Source: Alphaproteobacteria bacterium
GTDB taxonomy: Bacteria > Pseudomonadota > Alphaproteobacteria > UBA9655
Reading direction: 5' to 3'
DNA length: 64,000 nt
NCBI GenBank assembly: GCA_019752515.1
Contig: JAIEMB010000012.1
Span: 1-64,000 of the forward strand
The notes below the pieces were generated by a model. That model worked only from the letters and a program-made list of their open reading frames with translations. It had not been told where the DNA came from and ran no database searches. Each line of letters begins with the position of its first letter. Position 1 is the stretch's first letter. Shown piece after piece: positions 1 to 8,232 of the stretch. Position numbers and translations under genes: made by a program.

Positions 1-243
1 CATTGGTCTTTAGACGTAAGCTTCAAAGAGGATCTTAATAGGGCAAGAGCTGGACATTCGGCTCAGAATTTAGCGACAGTAAGGCGGATAGCTTTAAATT
101 TATTGACTCAAGAAAAAAACCATAAAAACGGTATTTCTTGTAAACGCAAAACTGCTGGATGGAATCATAAATACTTAATGACTGTACTTAAGATGGGGAG
201 GAGGGAGAATGCCTCTTCATTGCCTAATCCCAATAAACACTAA
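1..243 (+). pseudogene. C-terminal end of an ISAs1-family transposase (5' part outside window)
   Basis: Frame 1 is open from the first base to a TAA at 241-243 and encodes 80 residues. They read like the end of the DDE domain of ISAs1-family transposases: an HWSLDVSF-x-ED-x-NRARAGHSA block, then N-x4-RRIALNLL, a basic K-R-x-AGW segment and a short tail. The reading frame is intact as far as visible. Whether the gene is complete upstream, and where the element's inverted repeats lie, cannot be judged. It marks the left edge of an accessory region. Bases 244-381 downstream contain no gene that I can support. Confidence 0.8.
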
Positions 244-381
244 GTATTTTTTTATCTTTGGCCATAACACGGATTTTCATTTTGAAAACAGAAAACTACC
301 CCCTACTTCTCCCGTAAGATCCGGCAGATATTTTTTAAATACAATAAGTTGTTGGAGGTATTTCCTCGCCTTCTTTGGCTC

Positions 382-621
382 CTAAATTAACTTGAATCTC
401 TTCCAATCAAAATCAGGGCGTATCTCTTCTTTTTTTACTTGCCCTCTTGTTGCCTTCTCAATTCTCATACAATTGAGTGGGCTAGGGACAGTTTTTCCAT
501 GAGCCCAATTAAAGGCGCTTGTATAATTTGCTCCGATAGCTATTGCAAGCTTTGATAATGAACCACAGATATCAGCAGCTTTTTTAATAGCCTCTATATT
601 GTATGCGTCTTTTTTAGGCAT
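382..621 (-). CDS. YdaS/Cro-like helix-turn-helix repressor
   Basis: A 79-residue protein if started at MPKKDAYN; an upstream in-frame ATG at 636 would add five residues. Residues 8-45 form a helix-turn-helix: an AIKKAADICGS-x-x-KLA helix, then an ANYTSAFNWAHGKTVPSP recognition segment. The end carries the RPDFDW motif usual in YdaS-type Cro/CI proteins, which act as prophage repressors or antitoxin-like regulators. It is transcribed divergently from the two small genes at 780-1239, and the intergenic region carries a perfect inverted repeat inside the opposing promoter. Autorepression plus control of those genes is the likely role (inferred). Confidence 0.7.
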   Translation of the reverse strand: MPKKDAYNIEAIKKAADICGSLSKLAIAIGANYTSAFNWAHGKTVPSPLNCMRIEKATRGQVKKEEIRPDFDWKRFKLI

Positions 622-720
622 CACCTTATCTCTCATCCAGTTGTTTAAGTGATATATTACACGATATAGTTAACAATAGCCTTGATTTTTTTGATGTGCA
701 ATGAGCAATTAAAGTGTCTA

Positions 721-750
721 TTGACAGATATATAGTTTGCACTATATATT
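721..750 (+). promoter_or_regulatory. Sigma-70-like promoter with an embedded operator palindrome
   Basis: A consensus -35 TTGACA at 721-726 is followed after 18 bases by TATATT at 745-750. Between and over them lies a perfect inverted repeat, ATATATAGT (728-736), spacer TTGC, ACTATATAT (741-749). A further half site ATATAGT occurs at 664-670, on the side of the divergent YdaS-like gene. The arrangement is that of a phage-type repressor operator overlapping the promoter of the gene starting at 780. Confidence 0.65.
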
Positions 751-779
751 AAAAATATACTAAAAAAGGAAATGATAAT

Positions 780-1079
780 ATGAACGTTAACCATATGAAA
801 AATTACCACCTTATTAAGGCATTCATAAATGGATTTTTAGATAAAAGAACGGGGCCCTATAAGAGCTTAAAAGCTGTTGACACTCTCTGCCGAGAGGCCA
901 TTGAAAAGACTCTCTCCCAAAATTCAGACATCAATAATCTTATCATCCACAATAATGAGCAGGGGATATGGATAAAAGATCTCATCGTTAATTATACGCT
1001 TTTAAAAATGCACCATCACGCACTCTTATGGGAAATTGATGAGCATAAGCCGCAACTGCAGGAGAGTCTCCATGACTAA
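780..1079 (+). CDS. Small hypothetical protein, first gene of a YdaS-controlled pair
   Basis: A 99-residue protein whose ATG follows an AAAAGGA ribosome site at about 766-772. No signal peptide or membrane segment is visible. It is predicted helical and mildly charged, and I do not recognise the family. It lies directly behind the operator-bearing promoter at 721-750 and overlaps the next gene by 8 bases, so the two are probably co-transcribed and possibly translationally coupled. The position opposite a YdaS-like repressor suggests a phage- or plasmid-derived cargo or toxin-like role, but no residue supports a specific function. Confidence 0.6.
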   Translation: MNVNHMKNYHLIKAFINGFLDKRTGPYKSLKAVDTLCREAIEKTLSQNSDINNLIIHNNEQGIWIKDLIVNYTLLKMHHHALLWEIDEHKPQLQESLHD

Positions 1080-1239
1080 CACAAATAGGCTGGAATACTT
1101 TTTAAAAAATTTACAGAAGGATCTAATTTTTTTATCAAGTTTAGTTGAACAAATGGAAAGTAAGGTTAGCGATGCCAAGATCACCTGTATAGAAGCTTTG
1201 ATAGCCTGCCATCATGAAGAAAAGGAAAAAGACTCTTAA
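1072..1239 (+). CDS. 55-residue hypothetical protein, second gene of the pair
   Basis: The start at 1072 (MTNTNRLEYF) is preferred over the in-frame ATG at 1036 because GGAGAG sits at 1061-1066, five bases upstream. The upstream gene's last codons overlap this ATG. The protein has a heptad-like pattern (LEYFLKNLQKDLIFLSSLVE) suggesting a short coiled coil, and a charged end rich in E and K. No family is recognised. The likely role follows that of the upstream gene. Confidence 0.5.
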   Translation: MTNTNRLEYFLKNLQKDLIFLSSLVEQMESKVSDAKITCIEALIACHHEEKEKDS

Positions 1240-1253
1240 AAGTCCTTCTTGTT

Positions 1254-1352
1254 TTAGGATCTAACTTTGAAAAAAATTTTCAGTGCGTTTGCCATGTGGT
1301 CAATAAGTTCTTGAGATAAATACTCGATTTGAGCTAAATGTAAATTAGCCAT
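1254..1352 (-). CDS. Possible 32-residue small protein with a strong ribosome site
   Basis: On the minus strand an ATG at 1352 is preceded by GGAGG (CCTCC at 1361-1365) at a spacing of 8 bases. The frame reads MANLHLAQIEYLSQELIDHM and twelve more residues before a TAA at 1254. It is an amphipathic helix-like peptide with a basic end. Only the strong ribosome site and the codon pattern support it, so it could be chance. It lies antisense to the gap between the small-gene pair and the ATPase gene. Confidence 0.35.
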   Translation of the reverse strand: MANLHLAQIEYLSQELIDHMANALKIFFKVRS

Positions 1353-1389
1353 TATGGATACCTCCAGTATCTGTTTTGGTTAGCGTCGT

Positions 1390-1412
1390 AACAGGTGTTA
1401 GTCGCACCTGTT
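1390..1412 (+). repeat. Perfect 8-bp inverted repeat with 7-base loop
   Basis: AACAGGTG at 1390-1397 and CACCTGTT at 1405-1412 flank the loop TTAGTCG. The hairpin stands immediately before a terminator-like hairpin (1421-1444). The pair lies in the leader region between the small-gene pair and the ATPase gene. It could be part of a small RNA, an attenuator or a protein-binding site; the sequence does not decide between these. Confidence 0.5.
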
Positions 1413-1420
1413 CGGCGCGC

Positions 1421-1444
1421 TCTCTCCTTGTGAGAGAATTTTTT
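1421..1444 (+). terminator. Rho-independent terminator-like hairpin
   Basis: TCTCTC (1421-1426), loop CTTGT, GAGAGA (1432-1437), then A and six T residues (1439-1444). The T run lies on the plus strand, so it would stop rightward transcription coming from the gene pair at 780-1239 or from a small RNA starting in between. Confidence 0.55.
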
Positions 1445-1580
1445 AAGTGTAGTTACTTAATTAAACCAATGCAAGAGAAAAGTTCAAAAATTAATCTTAT
1501 ATATCTTTCTGTATTTATATGTTTTTTCAATTACTTACGACAAACATCATTTTTCTTTTGCATTTTTATACTCGTGTATA

Positions 1581-1598
1581 TTATACTCTAGAGTATAA
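1581..1598. promoter_or_regulatory. Perfect 18-bp palindrome just upstream of the ATPase gene
   Basis: TTATACTCTAGAGTATAA is self-complementary over its full length. It ends 13 bases before the ATG at 1612 and touches the GGAGGAAG ribosome site (about 1602-1609). A TATA-rich candidate -10 overlaps it. This is the position of an operator that would block transcription or translation start. The cognate binder is unknown. Confidence 0.55.
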
Positions 1599-1611
1599 AA
1601 GTGGAGGAAGA

Positions 1612-3006
1612 ATGGACTTTATCAACAGAAAAAAAGAACTCCTTTTTCTTGAAGAAAAATGGAATGAACAAGGTCCCCAATTTATTGTACTTTGGGGCAA
1701 GAGGAGAGTCGGGAAGACAGAGCTCGTAAAACAATTTATTAAAGATAAACAACATATTTATTTCCTCTCTAAAAGCACTAATGAACGTGAACAACTTAAA
1801 AGGTTTTCATTGGCTGTGGGTCATTTATTTCAGGAACCTCTTTTGGAAACACGCGGATTTGCCGAATGGGAAGAAAGCTTTAAGTACATTAAAGATAAGC
1901 AATTAAAGTTTGTACTGGCCATAGACGAATTTCCTTACTTAATTGAGTCAAATCGTGCCATTCCAAGCCTCTTTCAAAAAGCGTGGGATGAATATTGGTC
2001 TAAGAGTAATATTTTCCTTATTTTCCTAGGTTCAAGCATTGCGATGATGGAGAAAGAAGTTCTAGGATATAAATCCCCTCTTTATGGAAGAAGAACAGGA
2101 CAATGGAAAGTTGAGCCGATGACTTTTAAATCTGTCAGCCATTTTAGAGAAGGTAAGCATTTTGAAGATCGGCTTATGCATTATTCCGTAGCGGGAGGCA
2201 TGCCAGCCTATTGGCTTCAATTTTCTAAAAAAAAGAACTTTAATTCAAACCTAAAGGACCATGTTCTTAAGAAAGGTCAAGTCCTCTATGAAGAGGTGGA
2301 ATTTCTCTTGAGAGAAGAACTAAGAGAACCTCGATATTATTTTGCACTCCTCCAAGCTATCGCCCAAGAGAAAAGAAAGCTTTCTGAGATTGTGAATGCC
2401 ACAGGGCTCCCTTCTTCTGTTGCTAATAAGTATCTTGGGGTTCTTGCAGATCTTAATATTTTAGAACGAGAAATATCTATTACAGAAGAAAAACCACTTA
2501 AGAGTAAGAAGGGGCTTTATACAATAACAGATGAATTCTGTCAGTTTTGGTTTAAAAATATATTTCCCCGAAAAGGGGAACTTGAAATGGATATGGAGGA
2601 TGCTGTCCTTGATGATATAAATGCCAGCTTGCCTCAATATTTGTCGTTCATTTACGAAAAAATTGCGAAGGAACTTCTCATCCAACATTCAGAGCATTTT
2701 TTCCCGTTTACAAAGATTGGGAGGTGGTGGGAGAAAAATGAGGAAATTGACGTTGTAGGTCTCAATCCAGCTTTAAACAAAATTCTCTTTTGTGAGGCAA
2801 AATGGACATCCAAACCAGTAGGTATTGATATTTATGAGTCTCTAAAGGAAAAATCTCGCAAAGTGATTTGGGGGAATGAAAACAGAGAAGAATATTTTTG
2901 TCTTTTTAGCAAGAAGGGCTTTACTGATGCTATGCTCGAGAGAGCACAAAGAGACAAAGTTTTTCTTTTTAGAGGGGAAGAATATCTCAAGATTTCTTTA
3001 AAATAA
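1612..3006 (+). CDS. AAA-type ATPase with C-terminal DUF234 nuclease-like domain
   Basis: 464 residues from the ATG with GGAGGAAG just upstream; a longer frame from 1519 has no ribosome site. The N-terminal ATPase_2 (archaeal-type) domain shows Walker A GKRRVGKTE near residue 29 and Walker B VLAIDEFPYL near residue 100. A winged-helix segment follows (LSEIVNATGLPSSVANKYL). The C-terminal DUF234 region contains EEIDVVGLN and ILFCEAKW, fitting the D-x(n)-E-x-K core of PD-(D/E)XK folds. Such proteins are widespread orphans in mobile and symbiont genomes; their substrate is unclear. It sits alone behind an 18-bp palindrome and near a broken integrase, fitting acquisition by transfer. Confidence 0.8.
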   Translation: MDFINRKKELLFLEEKWNEQGPQFIVLWGKRRVGKTELVKQFIKDKQHIYFLSKSTNEREQLKRFSLAVGHLFQEPLLETRGFAEWEESFKYIKDKQLKFVLAIDEFPYLIESNRAIPSLFQKAWDEYWSKSNIFLIFLGSSIAMMEKEVLGYKSPLYGRRTGQWKVEPMTFKSVSHFREGKHFEDRLMHYSVAGGMPAYWLQFSKKKNFNSNLKDHVLKKGQVLYEEVEFLLREELREPRYYFALLQAIAQEKRKLSEIVNATGLPSSVANKYLGVLADLNILEREISITEEKPLKSKKGLYTITDEFCQFWFKNIFPRKGELEMDMEDAVLDDINASLPQYLSFIYEKIAKELLIQHSEHFFPFTKIGRWWEKNEEIDVVGLNPALNKILFCEAKWTSKPVGIDIYESLKEKSRKVIWGNENREEYFCLFSKKGFTDAMLERAQRDKVFLFRGEEYLKISLK

Positions 3007-3121
3007 GCTTGTCCAACCTGCTTTTTTTGCTCATAGCATCCGTTTTATCCTTCGCTCTGGAAGGTCATTCGAAGGTAAAGAAGAAATCGTGAAATAAAAT
3101 TTGAAAGAATCCACTTTCAAT

Positions 3122-3509
3122 TCAACGTCGAAAAATTCTACCTTTCCAGAACCACCAATGCTGTTTGGATTTTTTCAGAAAGTCAGTTCTGGTGGGGGTA
3201 ATCTTCAGCCAGAGTGGACAAGATAGAGATAAAAGCATCCAAACACGTAATACGATGAGCTTAAGCGAATTCTGGTTTCCATCGATCTCAGCAATAGCAA
3301 TCGATTGTTTCAACAAGGGTATGCTTTTTAGCGGCAGCTTTTTTGAAGTGCCGCCCTTCCCTTATAGCAGCTTCTGTATGTTGAGTCCATTTCTTTGCGT
3401 CTGTTAATCGCTGAAAGCTCGCTGTTTGGGGAGGGTAAACTTTCAGTCGAATTTTTACGCGATGAACGACGTTCCCTTCGTCTGTGGTTCTTTTTTCTAT
3501 CGTTGCCAT
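3122..3509 (-). pseudogene. Truncated phage-type tyrosine integrase (N-terminal part)
   Basis: From the ATG at 3509 the frame reads MATIEKRTTDEGNVVHRVKI followed by a LTDAKKW-x3-TEAAIREGRHFK block. That is the N-terminal arm-binding domain of a common group of site-specific integrases. The frame stops at 3288-3290 after LVETIDCYC, and in-frame stops recur downstream, so the core-binding and catalytic domains are lost or unrecognisable. The remnant lies about 185 bases from the 3' end of the initiator tRNA and reads away from it, the usual place for the integrase of an element inserted into a tRNA gene. Bases 3007-3121 show no other gene. Confidence 0.75.
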
Positions 3510-3691
3510 CGCATTTTTTTCATATAAAGTGCAAAAGTGCATATCACTACAGCAAAATACAGGAGAATGTGCAACGCTTAATTTCTTATGGACGGAGTTA
3601 GATATAGGAAGCGAGATTTTTTAAAGTGTCCCTCCAGTGTCCCATAAAGGTTGTGTGAAGCTTTCAGGAGGTCGAAAAAATCTAGGATTTT

Positions 3692-3770
<79 letters not shown>

Positions 3771-3911
3771 ATAATAAAAAGGGAGTTAGTCCTATTGAAT
3801 GAACAGACAGTATCAATCTCTCTGTTCGTTGTCGAGAGCTTTTTTGTTAAGCCTTTAAAAGAAGCTAGAAAAAAATCAAAATTAAGCGTATTCTTTTCCT
3901 AGTAAATAAGA

Positions 3912-4658
3912 ATGGAGACTAACATGCTTCCTTTTCGACCTACAGGAGCTGCCGCTGTTCTTGGCTTATGCATTGCTCTTGGCCCAACGTTAGCTGGATA
4001 TTTTATATATAAAGGAATACTTGAAGCTAAAATGAGCGACAGGTACGTAACGGCTAAAGGACTTGTGGAACGTACAGAGAAAGCAGACAGAGGTTCTTGG
4101 GAAGTTGCATTTAAAATATCTGGTAATGATCTTAATCAACTCTATCAAAAACTATCCCAGGATTCAGAGACAGTAAAAACTTTTGTGAAAAAATCAGGTT
4201 TTGAAGAGTCAGAAATTTCAATAGCTTCTCCGCGTGTGACAGATCTCCATTCTCGAGAATATAACTCTGGTCCTCTTCCTCCTGAACGCTATCTTATTGA
4301 ATACAGTATATTTGTTAATTCAAAAAAAGTAGATGCTTTAAATATAGCCTCTGGGAAAACAGGAGAACTTATTAGCCAAGGTATTTCTTTGTCCCGAAGT
4401 GATGTGAAGTTTTATCTGGATAAATTTAATGATTTGCGCCCCCTCCTTATTGCTGAGGCAACAAAAAATGCTCAGGAAATTGCAGAAAGTTTTGCAAAAA
4501 CAACAGGAAGCCAAATTGGGGGAATTCGTAAGGCAAATCAGGGAGTTATCCGTCTTACGAGTCCAGATGCATCACCAAATCAAGACTATGATGAAGGGAT
4601 GAACTCTATGATGAAGAAAATTCGTGTGGTTTCCACTCTTGAATTTTATATAAAGTAA
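3912..4658 (+). CDS. SIMPL-domain (DUF541) membrane-anchored protein
   Basis: 248 residues. A single N-terminal membrane segment (about residues 10-33, AAVLGLCIALGPTLAGYFIY) is followed by a periplasmic SIMPL/DUF541 domain starting at SDRYVTAKGLVER and ending in VVSTLEFYIK. The family occurs across bacteria as periplasmic or envelope proteins, some linked to oxidative stress; its biochemistry is not settled. The ATG at 3912 has a weak purine-rich upstream region, and an ATG four codons later is an alternative start. It stands alone between the tRNA and an MFS gene. Confidence 0.8.
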   Translation: METNMLPFRPTGAAAVLGLCIALGPTLAGYFIYKGILEAKMSDRYVTAKGLVERTEKADRGSWEVAFKISGNDLNQLYQKLSQDSETVKTFVKKSGFEESEISIASPRVTDLHSREYNSGPLPPERYLIEYSIFVNSKKVDALNIASGKTGELISQGISLSRSDVKFYLDKFNDLRPLLIAEATKNAQEIAESFAKTTGSQIGGIRKANQGVIRLTSPDASPNQDYDEGMNSMMKKIRVVSTLEFYIK

Positions 4659-4753
4659 GTTTCCATTATAGCTTATAGCTGCATTGTATTCCTCCTACTG
4701 GACAAATAAGTTTTGATCACTCATAAATAGGGGCTTAATTAAATTGTTAATGA

Positions 4754-6088
4754 ATGGAGCCGTGCATGGTTAATGAGGAAACGCCTATATCTCATCCAGC
4801 TGAACAAGTGGTTCGTCATCACCATGGAGTTCAGGCTTGGTTTATTTGGAGTTTTGGCGGCCTTTTCTATCTTTATCAATTTATTCTCCGCAATTCACCA
4901 GGTGTGATGACGGATGACCTGATGCGAGACTTCTCAGTTGAAGCTTGCGCATTAGGGGTTCTAACCTCTTTTTATCTAATCTCTTATTCTTCCCTTCAAA
5001 TACCTGTTGGGATTGGTATGGACAAGTTTGGTCCTACACGCTTACTTAGAGGCGCCATCTTGCTTTGCGTTGTTGGAACGGCTTTATTTGCCGTTTCTGA
5101 ATCCTTTCAATTAGCCTGCCTCAGTCGCCTTCTTATTGGTGTTGGCTCGACCTGTGCTTTTTTAGGCTCACTGAAGTTAGCCACCTGTTGGTTTCCACCT
5201 GAAAAATTGGCACTTGTCGTAGGCTTTACAATGCTTGCAGGTAAGATTGGAGCAACTTTTGGACAGGCACCGTTGGCTCTTTTAATCGACATCTTTGGGT
5301 GGAGAGACGCTCTCTTATATGTTGTTGTTCCCATAGGGCTTGCTTTAGCAGCGGGTGTTTGGTTCTTTGTAAGCGACGAGCCACCGGAAGGACCTTTAGT
5401 TCCCAGAAATGTTACGGAAACAAGTCTAAACTCTTTATTGACCCATCTTAAGGAAATTATTGTTGATTATCGAATTTGGGCTCTTGGGTTTTATGGTGCC
5501 CTTATGTACGTCCCGATGTTAGCTTTTGTTGATTTATGGGGCATCCCTTTTTTGATGAAGCTTTACGATATCGATAGGGCAACTGCCGGTTCCGTAACAA
5601 CGATGTTTTATGTGGGTGTTGGCATTGGTTCACCCGTTGTAGCGATTCTTTCAGATTACTTTAAGGCACGTAAAGTTCCCATGGCCATCGGAGCTATTTT
5701 GTCTATTCTGTTTAATGGACTTATTATTTATATGCCGAATGTGCCCTTTTCGGCCATGTATGGACTTCTATTTGCAGCAGGAGTTGTGTTTTCAGCTCAG
5801 CCCCTCATTTTTGCGTCTGTTTGTCAACTTACTCCCGTTACAAGTAACGGGACGGTTATTAGCTTTACGAATATGATTGTTATGATGTTGGGACTTGTAA
5901 CTCAACCTCTTGTAGGTTGGTTTCTTGATAAAGTATGGGAAGGCGTTATGTACAATGGTGTTCCACACTATACGGTTGCAGATTATCGCTTTGCTTTGTT
6001 GAGTATACCTTTAAGCCTTCTTCTTGCTCTTTTACTTATGCCGTTAATACCTGAGACCTTTCCTCGTTCGAAAGAAGAACTAGACTAA
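4754..6088 (+). CDS. Major facilitator superfamily transporter
   Basis: 444 residues with about 12 membrane segments. The loop after the second segment carries MDKFGPTRLLRGA, a form of the MFS signature G-x3-D-x-(R/K)-x-G-R. The N-terminal half (TDDLMRDFSVEACALGVLTS onwards) resembles the nitrate/oxalate/hexuronate-type MFS proteins common in rickettsiales-like and Holosporales genomes, where they probably import host metabolites. Substrate cannot be assigned. A second possible start lies at 4766. The gene ends at a shared bidirectional terminator before the convergent 17 kDa lipoprotein gene. Confidence 0.85.
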   Translation: MEPCMVNEETPISHPAEQVVRHHHGVQAWFIWSFGGLFYLYQFILRNSPGVMTDDLMRDFSVEACALGVLTSFYLISYSSLQIPVGIGMDKFGPTRLLRGAILLCVVGTALFAVSESFQLACLSRLLIGVGSTCAFLGSLKLATCWFPPEKLALVVGFTMLAGKIGATFGQAPLALLIDIFGWRDALLYVVVPIGLALAAGVWFFVSDEPPEGPLVPRNVTETSLNSLLTHLKEIIVDYRIWALGFYGALMYVPMLAFVDLWGIPFLMKLYDIDRATAGSVTTMFYVGVGIGSPVVAILSDYFKARKVPMAIGAILSILFNGLIIYMPNVPFSAMYGLLFAAGVVFSAQPLIFASVCQLTPVTSNGTVISFTNMIVMMLGLVTQPLVGWFLDKVWEGVMYNGVPHYTVADYRFALLSIPLSLLLALLLMPLIPETFPRSKEELD

Positions 6089-6110
6089 TTCATGGGGTAA
6101 TTATTGAAAA

Positions 6111-6139
6111 AATGACGATATGGTAATATCGTCATTTTC
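6111..6139. terminator. Bidirectional terminator hairpin
   Basis: AATGACGATAT (6111-6121), loop GGTA, ATATCGTCATT (6126-6136): an 11-bp perfect stem, preceded by A residues and followed by T residues, so it can serve both strands. It lies between the convergent MFS and 17 kDa antigen genes. Confidence 0.8.
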
Positions 6140-6154
6140 TCACAAGGAATAAGA

Positions 6155-6619
6155 TTAAGGCTGAATCAATTGCCAAGACCCATCTGGTTGACGACAAGCC
6201 GTACCATAGGCTCTTTCTGTTCGCCCACCGATTGTGACAGTTTGTTGGAATTCACGGCAGTAACCTTGTGGGCCCTGATATGTTTTTACAGGTGTAATTG
6301 TACCATAGTTTCCGGAGTCAGGATTTCTCCATTGAGCTGTTTTTCCAACAGGACTACTTTCAAGAGCGCTTTGATAGGTTCTTTCAGCTTTTGCTCTATC
6401 TGCTTGATCAAGTTGCTGACCAATGTAACCACCTGCAAGGGCTCCTGCAACGGCACCAACAGCAGTTGCAACGATCTGACCTCGGCCACTTCCAATTGTT
6501 GATCCTGCCCAAGCTCCTAAGGCACCTCCACCTAGGGTTCCTATGGCTTGTTTTGGGTTTTCGCATCCTGTCGCTAATGTGGCTACAAGCAGAGAAGAGG
6601 CAATAATTTTTGTTTTCAT
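6155..6619 (-). CDS. 17 kDa surface antigen-type lipoprotein (glycine-zipper 2TM)
   Basis: 154 residues from MKTKIIAS; the upstream in-frame ATG at 6670 is not used because it would bury the signal peptide. A lipobox ATLATGC puts the lipidated cysteine at residue 19. Residues 30-75 form a glycine-zipper (GGGALGAWAGSTIGSGRGQ, then GALAGGYIGQQLD), and the end has the outer-membrane-lipoprotein domain with WRNPDSGNYGTITP and YCREFQQTVTIGG. This is the rickettsial 17 kDa antigen/RT0821 family, an outer-membrane lipoprotein often used as a surface marker. The gene is monocistronic. Confidence 0.88.
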   Translation of the reverse strand: MKTKIIASSLLVATLATGCENPKQAIGTLGGGALGAWAGSTIGSGRGQIVATAVGAVAGALAGGYIGQQLDQADRAKAERTYQSALESSPVGKTAQWRNPDSGNYGTITPVKTYQGPQGYCREFQQTVTIGGRTERAYGTACRQPDGSWQLIQP

Positions 6620-6756
6620 ATCTATTTCCTTTATTAACTTACAACTTCCAAAAGGTCTAAAACTCAGCAACCTTAAGATTACTTTATATTAAACGGAACA
6701 TCTCTCTTGATCAATGGGAAGATTCATGTACCTTACATAAGGGAGGAAATTATAAG

Positions 6757-7638
6757 ATGACAAAAATGAGCCCTCATGAGGTCCGAATTCTTCGGGTTGC
6801 AACATATGCATCTGTAACTGTAGCTGGGCTTTTAATTGTAATGAAATTTTTCGCTTGGATAGAAACCCATTCCATTAGTCTTCAGGGTTCCTTAATTGAC
6901 TCTCTTTTGGATGCCTTTGCTTCAATTGTGAATATGTTTGGTGTGTATCATGCTTTAAAACCAGCTGACGCTGAACATCGTTTTGGACACGGAAAAGCTG
7001 AGTCTCTAGCTGCTTTGGGACAGGCACTTTTTATTAGTGGATCTTCCTTCTGGCTTTTGCATGAGGCTTACGATCGTTTTATTTCCAACGATCACGTAGA
7101 GTCTACAGAATACGGAATTATAGTTATGGTTATAGCGATTGTCATGACTCTCTTATTGGTGAGTTATCAGCAATATGTTGTTAAAAAAACGAACTCTATG
7201 GCTATAGCAGCTGACATGCTGCATTATAAGTCAGATCTCCTCATCAATGGAGCTGTAATTATTTCATTATTGAGCGCCAAACTTTTTCATATTGAGAAAG
7301 TTGATCTTATATTTGGTGTGTTGATTGGTCTTTATATTTTGTGGATTGCTTGGAAAATTATGATTCAAGCCTTTAATGTGCTGATGGATCGCGAGTTAAC
7401 TGATGAGGAACGAGAAAATATACTTTCCATTATTAAAACTCACCCTGAAGTGATTGAGGTTAGGGATTTAAGAACACGAAGCTCAGGGTTACACCAATTT
7501 TTTCAGCTTAACCTTATTATGAGAGCGGACCTTACACTAAGAGAAGCAGACCTTATTGCAGATGAGGTCGAAGAAGAAGTTATAAAGGCCTATCCAAAAA
7601 GCCAAGTCATGATTCGTTTAGTATCTGAATTACCATAG
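6757..7638 (+). CDS. FieF-like cation diffusion facilitator
   Basis: 293 residues, matching the usual CDF length. The first segments carry GSLIDSLLDA with the metal-site aspartates, followed by HRFGHGKAESLAALGQ, and the fifth segment has DMLHYKSDLLINGAV with the H-x3-D site. This arrangement is closest to FieF/YiiP, an exporter of zinc and ferrous iron in exchange for protons. The cytoplasmic C-terminal domain (TDEERENILSIIKTHPEV and onwards) is complete. The start has a GGGAGG ribosome site. No metal regulator is adjacent. Confidence 0.9.
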   Translation: MTKMSPHEVRILRVATYASVTVAGLLIVMKFFAWIETHSISLQGSLIDSLLDAFASIVNMFGVYHALKPADAEHRFGHGKAESLAALGQALFISGSSFWLLHEAYDRFISNDHVESTEYGIIVMVIAIVMTLLLVSYQQYVVKKTNSMAIAADMLHYKSDLLINGAVIISLLSAKLFHIEKVDLIFGVLIGLYILWIAWKIMIQAFNVLMDRELTDEERENILSIIKTHPEVIEVRDLRTRSSGLHQFFQLNLIMRADLTLREADLIADEVEEEVIKAYPKSQVMIRLVSELP

Positions 7639-7639
7639 C

Positions 7640-7950
7640 TTAGTAACCTGAACTATGGCTAAGAAATGGTGTTGATTGCAGAGTGGAGTGAAGGCTTACC
7701 AGATCGGAGCTGCTGCTTAAGGGCTACAGATATCTTTTAGAAGAAGTTTCTTGTCGCCCTCCTTCTTGAAACTTTCTTTCATCTTCATGCAACGACCCTA
7801 ATTCTAATGTAGATCCAGGGAGAATAATAAAACCATCTTAGTCTTCTTCTGTAAGCGACTCTCTTGAGGAGTGATGAAGAGCTTCTTTTGTAAATAATCT
7901 TCTCGGCGAATATCGAGGATCCTCACTCCCCAAGATCCTCCTGTATGTAA
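7640..7950 (-). pseudogene. Unidentified decayed coding remnant
   Basis: No intact gene is present. On the minus strand, short open stretches in different frames follow one another (one containing GSWGVRILDIRREDYLQKKL, the next containing DGFIILPGSTLELGS then HEDERKFQEGG), separated by a frame change and stops. They look like pieces of one former gene, but I do not recognise the family. Confidence 0.3.
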
Positions 7951-7983
7951 AAGGCATTATTTTGGAAAGTGAAATAAATATAA

Positions 7984-8190
7984 AAGCGTTTAGATATATC
8001 AGACACAAAGGTTGCTGAAGTAACCACAGATGTAGATACTCCTAAAGTAATTTTTGTGCCAGCAAAACTTATGCGTGCTTACGATACAAGGCTAAAAATA
8101 AAAAAGATTTTTGGAGAAGATGCTTTCAAGAGGCATTTGGAGTATTATTCTCTGGCAGTACCACTTTCCATGGAAAAGTGGGAAGACTAA
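7984..8190 (+). pseudogene. Unidentified ORF fragment lacking a start codon
   Basis: An open frame of 68 codons ends in TAA at 8188-8190 and begins directly after a stop; the only ATG is in the middle (MRAYDTRLKIKKIFGEDAFK). No ribosome site fits an upstream start. It is most likely the 3' part of a broken gene. It stands 40 bases before the secreted-protein pseudogene, in the same relation as the ORF at 9063-9320 to the second paralogue, so the two tandem units may share an origin (tentative). Confidence 0.3.
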
Positions 8191-8232
8191 AATTTAAATA
8201 AACCCTAAAATTACGTAAGAAAGGATTGAAAA

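Noticed and set aside
3122-3316. Separate 64-residue gene on the minus strand
   Set aside because: It overlaps the decayed integrase in another frame, has no ribosome site and unusual Trp-rich composition; treated as debris.
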